A DNA stretch of 6,413 nucleotides from Christiangramia sp. (GCA_024644145.1 JAHELO010000094.1:1-6413); one strand, 5' to 3'. Positions 1-6,279 are shown, numbered from the stretch's first letter. The notes: generated by a model not told the origin, from the letters alone. Made by a program: numbers and translations.

Positions 1-416
1 TCAATTTTAATACTAGGGGTTTTCAGGCAAGCAGAGCTGACGCTGACACCTACCGGGAGATCAGTTCTACATATGTTCATATACCCCTACTAGTTAAGTT
101 CAATGCTAACCGACTAAACAATTTCAGGCCATTTGTGGTTGGAGGAGTTTCCACTTCTATCAATTTGAGCAGTAATGAAAACAATCCCGACGATAACAGT
201 GCGGGACAATTTAGAATGACCACTAATTCATATTATTATGAGTTAGGATTTGGGATAGACCTCTATCTCTATTATTTCAAATTATCCCCATCTATTCGCG
301 GAGTATTTGCACTTAATGATGAATTGATCAGAGACGCCAATCCAAATAGTCTATATACTGGGAATGTGGATAAGATGTCATCCAGGGCAATTTTTATAAA
401 CTTTACTTTTCAGTAA
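1..416 (+). CDS. porT: PorT-family outer-membrane protein of the type IX secretion system, 3' part only
   Basis: The gene is cut by the left edge. The first whole codon begins at base 3 and 137 codons are open to TAA at 414-416. An ATG at base 135 lies inside the gene and is not its start. The visible part reads as the C-terminal half of a small outer-membrane beta-barrel: alternating aromatic/polar strands (YVHIPLLVKFN, RPFVVGG, YYYELGFGIDLYLYYFKLSP) separated by polar loops, ending in the aromatic strand RAIFINFTFQ, as expected for a barrel closing strand. The segments HIPLLVKFNANRLNNFRPFV and ELGFGIDLYLYYFK are what I know from flavobacterial PorT/SprT. PorT proteins are needed for type IX secretion and, in gliding species, for motility; the exact role of the barrel is less clear. 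Family members are about 230-250 residues, so roughly 40% is missing. The convergent RNA methyltransferase overlaps its last 14 bases. A generic PorT-fold barrel protein is the alternative. Confidence 0.8.
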   Translation, partial: NFNTRGFQASRADADTYREISSTYVHIPLLVKFNANRLNNFRPFVVGGVSTSINLSSNENNPDDNSAGQFRMTTNSYYYELGFGIDLYLYYFKLSPSIRGVFALNDELIRDANPNSLYTGNVDKMSSRAIFINFTFQ

Positions 417-1143
417 AAGTAGTTCTACGAAATTCACTCAAAATTATCGCGGTCGCAGTTGCCACATTTAGACTTTCAGTCTCATGCTGCGCTCCAAACT
501 GGGGAATATTGATCTTTTGCGTCAATATTTTCTGAATATTTTCAGAAATACCATTCGCCTCGTTCCCCAAAATGACGATAGCAGATTCAGGTAAATGAGT
601 TTTATAGAGATTATCTCCTTCAAGCATAGTACCCAGAACGGGTATTTGGTTTTGAGATTTCAAAAAATCATCTAAGTCCAGATAATGAATATTCACTCTG
701 GTAAGAGATCCCATGCTGGCCTGCACCACCTTTGGATTATAACAGTCTACCGTATCATTTGAACAGACCAGATCTTTTACCCCAAACCAGTCACATAGGC
801 GTATGATCGTACCAAGATTACCAGGATCCCTTACTCCATCCAGCCCAACTATCAATCCTTTGGAGTTAATTTGGCTAACTTCAGGAATCTTAAAAACAGC
901 CAGCGCTTTTTGAGGGGTTTTCAGGCAACTTATCTTTTTTAACTCGGCCTCGCCTATCTGGAATAACTTATTTTCAACCACTCCAAATTTCTCCCCCGTA
1001 GTGTATAGGGAAACCAATTCAATATCAGAATCTAAGAATTCATTGATACCTTTAATTCCCTCTACCACGAAAAGTCCATGATTATTTCTAAACTTTTTTT
1101 GAGAAAGACTTCTTATTAACTTAATCTGGCTTTTGCTAACCAT
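403..1143 (-). CDS. SpoU/TrmH-family (SPOUT) RNA 2'-O-methyltransferase
   Basis: A 246-residue protein that would transfer a methyl group from S-adenosylmethionine to a ribose 2'-OH in rRNA or tRNA, acting in the cytoplasm. Residues 18-37 (KFRNNHGLFVVEGIKGINEF) are the N-terminal RNA-binding SpoU_sub_bind type segment. The catalytic SPOUT knot shows all three family motifs: motif 1 at 102-121 (DGVRDPGNLGTIIRLCDWFG, with the conserved N109 and catalytic-type R115), motif 2 at 191-200 (ILGNEANGIS, E195) and motif 3 at 223-235 (ESLNVATATAIIL, S224 and N226). The length matches single-domain members such as Bacillus YsgA and E. coli RlmB. All key residues are present, so it should be active. The target nucleotide cannot be read from sequence, so I give no symbol. 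ATG at 1143 is the start; the first residues MVSKSQIKLIRSLSQKK are typical for the family. It is the only minus-strand gene, convergent with porT and divergent from tamL. Confidence 0.92.
   Translation of the reverse strand: MVSKSQIKLIRSLSQKKFRNNHGLFVVEGIKGINEFLDSDIELVSLYTTGEKFGVVENKLFQIGEAELKKISCLKTPQKALAVFKIPEVSQINSKGLIVGLDGVRDPGNLGTIIRLCDWFGVKDLVCSNDTVDCYNPKVVQASMGSLTRVNIHYLDLDDFLKSQNQIPVLGTMLEGDNLYKTHLPESAIVILGNEANGISENIQKILTQKINIPQFGAQHETESLNVATATAIILSEFRRTTFTEK
404..421. terminator. palindrome at the convergent porT/methyltransferase ends
   Basis: TACTTTT (404-410) and AAAAGTA (415-421) form a perfect 7-bp inverted repeat around the tetraloop CAGT. The stem is almost all A/T, so it would be a weak hairpin, but read from either strand it puts a run of four U in the 3' arm or just before it. 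It contains both stop codons: TAA of porT (414-416) and the minus-strand TAA of the methyltransferase (403-405, half inside). A weak bidirectional terminator is the natural reading. No GC-rich alternative is seen nearby. Confidence 0.4.
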
Positions 1144-1161
1144 CCAAAAAATGTATTTTTG
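1133..1161 (+). promoter_or_regulatory. promoter of tamL, Bacteroidota -33/-7 type
   Basis: TTG at 1133-1135 is followed after 18 bases by TATTTTTG at 1154-1161, a complete match to the Bacteroidota sigma-factor consensus TTG-N(17-23)-TAnnTTTG. Transcription would begin near 1165, leaving a leader of only about 16 bases before the TTG start at 1181. The -33 element lies inside the first codons of the divergent methyltransferase gene. Confidence 0.65.
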
Positions 1162-1180
1162 AGCCTCTAAACGCTAATGT

Positions 1181-3745
1181 TTGAAACGGCTTTTCGCAAA
1201 AATATTATTATTTTTTCTAACTCTTGTCTTAATAATTAGCTGCAACGCCGTAAAAAGACTCGAACCTGGTCAAAAACTCCTGGTCAAGAATGAGATTTTC
1301 AGCGATGGTGAGCCTGTAAAAGATTCTAGAGTTTACAGCAGACTGTATCAAGAACCAAATATTCGAATTTTAGGCTTTCCTCTTCGTCTTCACTTCTATA
1401 ATCTTGCGAGACCTAATATAGACAGTGTTTTAACAGTTAAATATTTAGAGAACGAACGAAAGAAGAACAACCTTATTAATTTTTTGTCTGAAAAACAGTT
1501 TGAGAGATTTTTACATTCAAAAGTAGAATTTAATGAATGGATCAAGAGAACGGGTGAAGCACCGGTCCTGGTCAATAAAGAGGAAACCAAAAAGTCTGAA
1601 AACCGATTAAAATCCTGGTACTGGAACAATGGTTGGTTTAATGTGGAAACCGATTCCAAGGTCATTCCACTTGAAGACAAGAAAAAAAGAGCACGGGTAG
1701 AGTATTATATTCAACCGCAGCAGCCATATATTTTAGATTCTTTAGTTGCTGAAATATCTTCAGCAGCACTGGATTCCCTTTATAAATTACATGAGTCTGA
1801 AAGCGAAATAATATCGGGCAAACAGTATAATACACTTGATTTTAATGAAGAACGTGACCGGCTTTCACAACTTTTCAGAAATAATGGGGTTTACAATTTT
1901 GACCAGGAATATATAAGTTTTGATGCAGATACAGTGAATACCGGTCACAAGGTAAACACGACGCTAGTCATCAAAAATCAGCGAAACAATATAGGTGACA
2001 GCATTTCCCGAACACCTTTTAAAATTCACCACATTAGTAAGGTTAATATTTTTACAGACTATGCGTATTCGCAACGCAATAAACCAATTACCGATAGCGC
2101 TCAGCACGAAGGATATACACTTTACAGTTTTGATGAAATGCGTTATAAGCCAGAAGCTATTAGCGATGCCATTTTTATTAAACCAGGTAATATTTACAAG
2201 GATACTGAGAGGACCAGGACCTATAACCGTTTAAATGCCCTCAGAGTTTTTAAATACCCAGATATCCAGTATACATTAGATCCTGAAGATTCTACTAATA
2301 CAGATCTGGTTACAAATATCTTTCTATCTCCACTTCCTAAATATTCCCTGGGGTTCGACTTTGATATTTCTCAAAGCAATATTCAGGAATTTGGAATTGG
2401 TTTTGGAGGATCATTTTTAATCAGGAATATTTTTGGAGGACTGGAAAACCTTGAGGTTTCGGGGCGGGGAAGTATCGCATCATCTACCGATGCGGCTGCC
2501 AGCAATAACGATAACCGTTTCTTTGATATTACAGAAGTAGGTGCTGACATGAAACTTAGTCTCCCCAGAATTTTTTTACCGGTAGATACCGAGAAGATCA
2601 TTCCCAAATTTATGTCCCCCTTTACCAATATGAGTCTTGGCTTCAGCACCCAGCGTAATATTGGTTTAGACAAACAAACATTTTCTGGGATCCTGAATTA
2701 CGCCTGGAAACCTTCCAAAAAACTTTCTAGCAGCCTGGATCTATTAAACATTCAGTATGTACGGAATTTGAATACTGAAAATTATTTCAACGTATACCGG
2801 AATTCCTTTGAAGAGCTGAATAAAATTGCCCAAACCAGCAATTTCAATTTCAATGATGTTTCAGAGGAACCTAAGTTGGAGATACCAACAGAGGCAGATA
2901 GATTCATTGATTATGTTGTGTCTGGTGATTTACCCGCTACAGGTCTCGAGCAAGAAGATTTCTTTAATGTACTGGACATTTATGAGCGAAAGTTAAGGCT
3001 CACAGAGAACAACCTGATTTTTGCAACCAACTACACCTACCTCTGGAACACCCGGGAAAGTCTTTATGATAAGGAATTTTCACGTTTCAGGTTTAAAATT
3101 GAAACCGCCGGAAACGTATTATCCCTACTATCTGGTGTTTTAAATTATGAACAGAATGACCAGGGTAACAATAAGGTAATTGGAGTTGCCTATAGTCAGT
3201 ATGCCAAGACCGAACTGGATTTTATCAAGCACTGGGATCTTGGAAAAGACAGGATCTTTGCTACCCGAGCTTTTGGAGGTATTGCTATTCCTTACGGCAA
3301 CTCCAATAACATTCCCATTACAAAAACTTTTTTTGCTGGTGGACCGAATGATAACAGAGCCTGGCAGGCATATGACCTGGGACCTGGAAGCAGCGGGAGT
3401 ATACTTGAATTTAATGAAGCCAATTTTAAACTGGCCTTTAATGGGGAATATCGTTTTAGCCTGATAGATGAATTTAAAGGTGCACTGTTTGTAGATATTG
3501 GAAACATCTGGAATGTATTAGATTCTAATACCGCAGATGAATTTGTATTTGAAGGCTTCCAGGATCTTAAAGAGCTGGCCGTAGGTAGTGGTTTTGGACT
3601 TAGATATGACTTTAACTTTTTCGTTCTCAGGTTCGACATTGGCTTTAAAACCCATGACCCCGCCCAATCTGAAGGAAATCGCTGGTTTAGAGACTATAAT
3701 TTCTCAAATGCTGTTTATAATGTAGGAATCAATTATCCTTTCTAA
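1181..3745 (+). CDS. tamL: TamL-type Omp85 outer-membrane lipoprotein (BamA/TamA family)
   Basis: An 854-residue outer-membrane protein. Residues 1-21 are a lipoprotein signal peptide: basic KR, a long hydrophobic run, and lipobox I18-I19-S20-C21, so the mature N terminus would be lipidated Cys21. Residues about 25-385 are POTRA-like; a clear repeat core is LKSWYWNNGWFNV near 143 and a second is NEERDRLSQLFRNNGVYNF near 220, with the last unit leading into SPLPKYSLGFDFD. From about 388 to 854 comes the Omp85 barrel, with GGPNDNRAWQAYDLGPG at 720-736 in the place of the family's VRGF lid motif, and a final strand ending in YNVGINYPF with terminal Phe. Lipidated Omp85 proteins of this build are known from Bacteroidota as TamL, partners of inner-membrane TamB in outer-membrane protein or lipid assembly; no tamB is visible here. 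An in-frame TAA at 1175 forces the TTG at 1181 as the first usable start, and the signal peptide fits it exactly. Function beyond the family is inferred. Confidence 0.88.
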   Translation: MKRLFAKILLFFLTLVLIISCNAVKRLEPGQKLLVKNEIFSDGEPVKDSRVYSRLYQEPNIRILGFPLRLHFYNLARPNIDSVLTVKYLENERKKNNLINFLSEKQFERFLHSKVEFNEWIKRTGEAPVLVNKEETKKSENRLKSWYWNNGWFNVETDSKVIPLEDKKKRARVEYYIQPQQPYILDSLVAEISSAALDSLYKLHESESEIISGKQYNTLDFNEERDRLSQLFRNNGVYNFDQEYISFDADTVNTGHKVNTTLVIKNQRNNIGDSISRTPFKIHHISKVNIFTDYAYSQRNKPITDSAQHEGYTLYSFDEMRYKPEAISDAIFIKPGNIYKDTERTRTYNRLNALRVFKYPDIQYTLDPEDSTNTDLVTNIFLSPLPKYSLGFDFDISQSNIQEFGIGFGGSFLIRNIFGGLENLEVSGRGSIASSTDAAASNNDNRFFDITEVGADMKLSLPRIFLPVDTEKIIPKFMSPFTNMSLGFSTQRNIGLDKQTFSGILNYAWKPSKKLSSSLDLLNIQYVRNLNTENYFNVYRNSFEELNKIAQTSNFNFNDVSEEPKLEIPTEADRFIDYVVSGDLPATGLEQEDFFNVLDIYERKLRLTENNLIFATNYTYLWNTRESLYDKEFSRFRFKIETAGNVLSLLSGVLNYEQNDQGNNKVIGVAYSQYAKTELDFIKHWDLGKDRIFATRAFGGIAIPYGNSNNIPITKTFFAGGPNDNRAWQAYDLGPGSSGSILEFNEANFKLAFNGEYRFSLIDEFKGALFVDIGNIWNVLDSNTADEFVFEGFQDLKELAVGSGFGLRYDFNFFVLRFDIGFKTHDPAQSEGNRWFRDYNFSNAVYNVGINYPF
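1197..1204 (-). promoter_or_regulatory. possible -7 element for the RNA methyltransferase
   Basis: On the minus strand the octamer reads TATTTTTG, a full match to the Bacteroidota -7 consensus TAnnTTTG. It would start transcription near base 1193 and give a leader of about 50 bases before the ATG at 1143. No TTG -33 element stands at the usual distance, and the site lies inside the AT-rich signal-peptide codons of tamL, so a chance match is quite possible. Confidence 0.35.
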
Positions 3746-3760
3746 GACAGTTTATTTTCT

Positions 3761-3768
3761 TATTTTTG
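3761..3768 (+). promoter_or_regulatory. -7 element for fbaA
   Basis: TATTTTTG matches TAnnTTTG completely and lies 21 bases before the fbaA ATG, so the leader would be about 18 bases. The same octamer stands in front of tamL. No TTG is present at the expected -33 distance (the region reads CCTTTCT), so the promoter rests on the -7 element and its position in a 44-bp spacer. There is no hairpin terminator after tamL, so readthrough from tamL may also contribute. Confidence 0.5.
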
Positions 3769-3789
3769 TAAGCCTAATCAACAAAAGTT

Positions 3790-4857
3790 ATGAGTCACAA
3801 TATTAAACCAGGCGTTGCCACGGGAAAAGAAGTTCAGGAAATTTTTAACTATGCCAAAGAAAAGGGTTTTGCCCTACCGGCTGTTAATGTAATAGGATCC
3901 AGTAGCATCAATGCAGTATTGGAAACTGCCGCAGAATTAAACTCTCCGGTGATCATTCAGTTTTCTAATGGAGGAGCTCAGTTTAATGCTGGAAAAGGAC
4001 TTTCTAATGAAGGTGAAAGGGCTGCAATTGCAGGAGGTGTTGCCGGCGCAAAGCATGTGCATGAAATGGCAAAATTATATGGTGTCCCGGTAATTATGCA
4101 TACAGATCATTGTGCCAAGAAATTACTTCCCTGGATAGACGGATTACTGGATGCCAGTGAGAAGTACTACGAGCAGCACGGGAAACCTCTTTATAGTTCT
4201 CATATGATAGACCTTTCAGAAGAATCACTGGAAGAAAATATGGAGATTTGCACCAAATACCTTAAGCGAATGTCTAAAATGGGGATGACTCTTGAAATTG
4301 AATTAGGAATTACCGGTGGTGAAGAAGATGGTGTAGACAATACAGATGTAGATTCTTCAAAATTATATACTCAGCCAGAGGAGGTAGCTTATGCTTATGA
4401 AGAACTAAGTAAAGTAAGTGACCAGTTCACCATTGCAGCTGCTTTTGGAAATGTTCATGGTGTATACAAACCGGGTAATGTTAAACTTACCCCTACCATC
4501 CTAAAAGATTCTCAGGAATACATTACTAAGAAATACAATGTAGAAGAAAATCATATAGATTTCGTGTTCCATGGTGGTAGTGGATCTACCGTAGAGGAGA
4601 TTCGTGAAGCTATTGGTTATGGAGTAATTAAAATGAATATTGATACAGATCTTCAATATGCTTACATGGAAGGCGTACGTGATTATATGGCCAGCAGAAA
4701 GGAATATCTGGCTAACCAAATAGGAAATCCTGAAGGAGAAGATGTACCAAACAAGAAATATTACGACCCTCGAAAGTGGGTTCGCGAAGGAGAATTAACC
4801 TTTAAAGCCAGATTAAAAAAGGCATTTGAAGATTTAAATAACGTAAATACATTATAA
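3790..4857 (+). CDS. fbaA: class II (zinc) fructose-1,6-bisphosphate aldolase
   Basis: A cytoplasmic glycolytic/gluconeogenic enzyme that reversibly splits fructose 1,6-bisphosphate into dihydroxyacetone phosphate and glyceraldehyde 3-phosphate. At 355 residues it is close to the 359-residue E. coli FbaA and belongs to the same class IIA branch. Active-site residues are all present: catalytic D106 and zinc ligand H107 in HTDHCAKKLLPWIDG, the E178-E179 pair in TGGEEDGVDN, zinc ligands H223 (FGNVHGVYKPGNV) and H261 (FHGGSGS), and the phosphate/substrate motif N283-I-D285-T-D in MNIDTDLQYAY. The C-terminal extension with YYDPRKWVREGE is also of the class IIA type. ATG at 3790 begins the expected N terminus (MSHNIKPGVATGKEVQEIF). 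It has its own promoter candidate and a terminator, so it appears to be a single-gene unit between tamL and accD. Nothing unusual in the protein. Confidence 0.97.
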   Translation: MSHNIKPGVATGKEVQEIFNYAKEKGFALPAVNVIGSSSINAVLETAAELNSPVIIQFSNGGAQFNAGKGLSNEGERAAIAGGVAGAKHVHEMAKLYGVPVIMHTDHCAKKLLPWIDGLLDASEKYYEQHGKPLYSSHMIDLSEESLEENMEICTKYLKRMSKMGMTLEIELGITGGEEDGVDNTDVDSSKLYTQPEEVAYAYEELSKVSDQFTIAAAFGNVHGVYKPGNVKLTPTILKDSQEYITKKYNVEENHIDFVFHGGSGSTVEEIREAIGYGVIKMNIDTDLQYAYMEGVRDYMASRKEYLANQIGNPEGEDVPNKKYYDPRKWVREGELTFKARLKKAFEDLNNVNTL

Positions 4858-4866
4858 TATAAAACT

Positions 4867-4898
4867 ACAGTCTTTCTTTTTTTGAGAGGCTGTTTTTT
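4867..4898 (+). terminator. rho-independent terminator of fbaA
   Basis: ACAGTCTTTC (4867-4876) pairs with GAGAGGCTGT (4884-4893) as a 10-bp stem with two G-U pairs around a loop of seven T, followed by a run of six T (4893-4898). It starts 10 bases after the fbaA stop codon and separates fbaA from accD. Confidence 0.75.
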
Positions 4899-4940
4899 AT
4901 TGCCATAAATTGATCATCGAAAGATAAAAATAGGAATAGA

Positions 4941-5798
4941 ATGGCCTGGTTTAAAAGAACGCAAAAAGGAATACAAACACCTACAGAGGAAAAGAAAGAT
5001 GTCCCAAAAGGTTTGTGGTATAAATCCCCTACCGGTAAAATTGTAGATGCAGAACAACTGGAAAGTAATTTTTATGTAAGCCCAGAGGATGGTTATCACG
5101 TAAGAATTGGGAGTAACGAATACTTTAAGATCCTATTTGATGACAATAAGTTTAAGGAACTGGATAAGGGTATGACCTCCAAAGATCCTCTAAACTTTGA
5201 GGATACTAAGAAGTATACAGATAGATTGAAAGCCGCTGAAGAAAAAACCGGTTTAAAAGACGCGGTTAGATGTGCCGTTGGTAAATCTAAAGGCAAGGAT
5301 ATCGTGATTGCATGTATGGATTTTAAATTCATTGGAGGAAGTATGGGTTCTGTGGTAGGTGAAAAGATTGCCCGCGCTGCAGACCATGCATTGAAGAATA
5401 AAATTCCTTTTATGATCATTTCAAAATCTGGAGGAGCAAGAATGCAGGAAGCTGCACTTTCTTTGATGCAGCTTGCCAAGACTTCAGTAAAACTGGCACA
5501 GCTTGCAGATGCTAAAATTCCTTATATCTCTTTAGCTACAGATCCAACAACCGGAGGAACTACGGCTTCATTTGCCATGCTGGGTGATATTAATATATCT
5601 GAACCAGGGGCCTTGATAGGATTTGCCGGCCCTCGGGTAGTTAAAGATACTACCGGGAAAGACCTTCCTAAAGATTTCCAGACTGCGGAATTTCTTAAGG
5701 AGAAAGGCTTTTTAGATTTTATCACAAAGCGATCTGAATTAAAGAACAAAGTAAACCTATATCTGGATCTTATTCAGAATCAGCCAGTAAGAGCTTAA
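4941..5798 (+). CDS. accD: acetyl-CoA carboxylase carboxyltransferase subunit beta, without zinc-ribbon cysteines
   Basis: With AccA it moves the carboxyl group from carboxybiotin on AccB to acetyl-CoA, making malonyl-CoA for fatty-acid synthesis; cytoplasmic. The crotonase-fold core is complete: [19 protein letters not shown], the oxyanion-hole loop [20 protein letters not shown] (G164-G165), and [20 protein letters not shown] (G205-G206) followed by [14 protein letters not shown]. The odd part is the N terminus. Where AccD normally has a four-cysteine zinc ribbon (CPxC ... VCPxCGYH), this protein reads [10 protein letters not shown] (26-35) and [13 protein letters not shown] (44-56): Cys1 is Ser29, Cys2 is missing, Cys3 is Ser47, Cys4 is Asp50. 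Surrounding residues are kept, so this is a degenerate ribbon, not a truncation; I believe other flavobacteria share it. Length 285 versus 304 in E. coli, which carries an extra C-terminal tail. AGGA at 4932-4935 is a modest ribosome-binding site for the ATG. accA is not in this window. Confidence 0.96.
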   Translation: MAWFKRTQKGIQTPTEEKKDVPKGLWYKSPTGKIVDAEQLESNFYVSPEDGYHVRIGSNEYFKILFDDNKFKELDKGMTSKDPLNFEDTKKYTDRLKAAEEKTGLKDAVRCAVGKSKGKDIVIACMDFKFIGGSMGSVVGEKIARAADHALKNKIPFMIISKSGGARMQEAALSLMQLAKTSVKLAQLADAKIPYISLATDPTTGGTTASFAMLGDINISEPGALIGFAGPRVVKDTTGKDLPKDFQTAEFLKEKGFLDFITKRSELKNKVNLYLDLIQNQPVRA

Positions 5799-5849
5799 CC
5801 GGTTTATAATAAAAAACACGGTTTAGGTAGGTAATTTTTAAATTAGTAC

Positions 5850-5857
5850 TATCTTTG
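5850..5857 (+). promoter_or_regulatory. -7 element for rpsO
   Basis: TATCTTTG is a full match to TAnnTTTG, in the 111-bp spacer between accD and rpsO. It would start transcription near 5861, giving a leader of about 48 bases. No TTG is found at the usual -33 distance. No convincing terminator is seen after accD, so accD transcripts may also run into rpsO. Confidence 0.55.
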
Positions 5858-5862
5858 CCGCC

Positions 5863-5879
5863 TGACGGAAAAACTGTCA
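5863..5879 (+). promoter_or_regulatory. small hairpin in the rpsO leader
   Basis: TGACGG (5863-5868) pairs with CTGTCA (5874-5879) as a 6-bp stem, including a G-U pair (5867/5875) directly next to a G-C pair (5868/5874), with loop AAAAA. It would form at or within a few bases of the predicted 5' end of the rpsO mRNA. S15 is known to control its own mRNA through leader structures in several bacterial phyla and to recognise a GU/GC step in 16S rRNA, so an autoregulatory role is possible but not shown. It is too far from the start codon (31 bases) to cover the ribosome-binding site by itself. Confidence 0.45.
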
Positions 5880-5909
5880 ATACATAAAAATCATTTAAAT
5901 AATATTGGA

Positions 5910-6179
5910 ATGTATTTAGCAAAAGAAAAAAAAGAAGAGATCTTCGCAAAGCACGGTAAAGGAAAGAATGATACCGGATCAGCTGAAGGACAGATCGCAT
6001 TATTCACTTACAGAATTGCCCACCTTTCTGAGCACCTGAAAAAGAATCGTAAAGATTTCAACTCAGAGCGTTCTTTGGTAAAGCTGGTAGGTAAGAGAAG
6101 AAGTCTCTTAGATTATTTAATGAAGAAAGATATCTTAAGGTATCGTGCCATCGTTAAGGAACTAGGATTAAGAAAATAA
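5910..6179 (+). CDS. rpsO: 30S ribosomal protein S15
   Basis: An 89-residue primary-binding protein of the small subunit; it binds the three-way junction of helices 20-22 of 16S rRNA and nucleates the platform. Length equals that of E. coli S15. The family landmarks are in place: the GKNDTGSAEGQIALFTYRI segment with the conserved D-T-G-S and Q for RNA contact (residues 19-37), the LSEHLKKNRKDFNSERSL helix with H and D near 42-50, and the signature LVGKRRSLLDYL with the RR pair near 61-72. The protein is highly basic, as expected. The sequence begins MYLAKEKKEEIF, a common start in Bacteroidota. No strong Shine-Dalgarno precedes the ATG. It has its own promoter candidate and a strong terminator, and sits upstream of pnp as in many bacteria. 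Confidence 0.98.
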   Translation: MYLAKEKKEEIFAKHGKGKNDTGSAEGQIALFTYRIAHLSEHLKKNRKDFNSERSLVKLVGKRRSLLDYLMKKDILRYRAIVKELGLRK

Positions 6180-6184
6180 TTTTC

Positions 6185-6209
6185 AGGGGGCTTTATGCCC
6201 CCTTTTTTT
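6185..6209 (+). terminator. strong rho-independent terminator of rpsO
   Basis: AGGGGGC (6185-6191) and GCCCCCT (6197-6203) form a perfect 7-bp GC-rich stem around loop TTTAT, followed by seven T (6203-6209). It begins 6 bases after the rpsO stop codon. Its strength suggests that pnp is not simply cotranscribed with rpsO, or only through partial readthrough. Confidence 0.92.
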
Positions 6210-6215
6210 ATATAT

Positions 6216-6223
6216 TAGATTTG
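6216..6223 (+). promoter_or_regulatory. -7 element, likely promoter of pnp
   Basis: TAGATTTG is a full match to TAnnTTTG, 7 bases after the T-run of the rpsO terminator. Transcription would begin near 6227, leaving a leader of about 165 bases before pnp. The -33 position (ATG at 6195-6197) is a poor match to TTG. A second, imperfect candidate (GACCTTTG, 6333-6340) would give a short leader instead. Confidence 0.45.
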
Positions 6224-6241
6224 CCTGTTCGCAGGAACAGG
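6224..6241. repeat. perfect hairpin in the rpsO-pnp spacer
   Basis: CCTGTTC (6224-6230) and GAACAGG (6235-6241) are perfect inverted repeats around tetraloop GCAG, followed by TTTT. It resembles a second weak terminator or a dispersed intergenic palindrome. The proposed pnp start site would fall in its left arm, so the complete hairpin may exist only in rpsO readthrough RNA. Confidence 0.6.
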
Positions 6242-6246
6242 TTTTC

Positions 6247-6279
6247 AAAAAGTGTCGTCCGCTGTGGCGGATAGTTTTT
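6247..6279. repeat. GC-core palindrome flanked by A-run and T-run
   Basis: TCCGC (6258-6262) pairs with GCGGA (6267-6271) around TGTG, and the flanks AAAAA (6247-6251) and TTTTT (6275-6279) can pair outside an imperfect middle (a G-U and a bulged T-A pair are possible). This is the shape of a bidirectional terminator or a REP-like palindromic unit. Its core is related in sequence to the palindrome at 6317-6331. Confidence 0.5.

Noticed and set aside
1396..3639. Four open frames inside tamL on either strand (minus 1396-1680, 2383-2673, 3292-3639; plus 1995-2234 and 3180-3464 likewise)
   Set aside because: They lie wholly inside a well-supported 854-codon gene, have low-complexity translations rich in Leu/Ser and resemble no family.
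4882..4912. Promoter for accD, TTG at 4882-4884 with TAAATTG at 4906-4912
   Set aside because: The -7 element is one base short of TAnnTTTG and the TTG lies in the fbaA terminator loop. accD must have a promoter or receive readthrough, but I cannot point to it.
4501..5099. Minus-strand frames 4501-4719 and 4914-5099
   Set aside because: The first is inside fbaA, the second covers the accD start; both are hydrophobic-looking antisense translations of AT-rich codons.
5797..5823. AACCG (5797-5801) with CGGTT (5819-5823) as an accD terminator
   Set aside because: Only five pairs with a 17-base loop and no T-run after it; too weak to call. AACCGGTT at 5797-5804 is merely a short palindrome.
5096..6000. 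Minus-strand open frames across accD and the start of rpsO (5096-5479, 5522-5749, 5770-6000)
   Set aside because: Shadows of accD and rpsO coding sequence; the last also runs through the rpsO promoter and leader. No recognisable protein.
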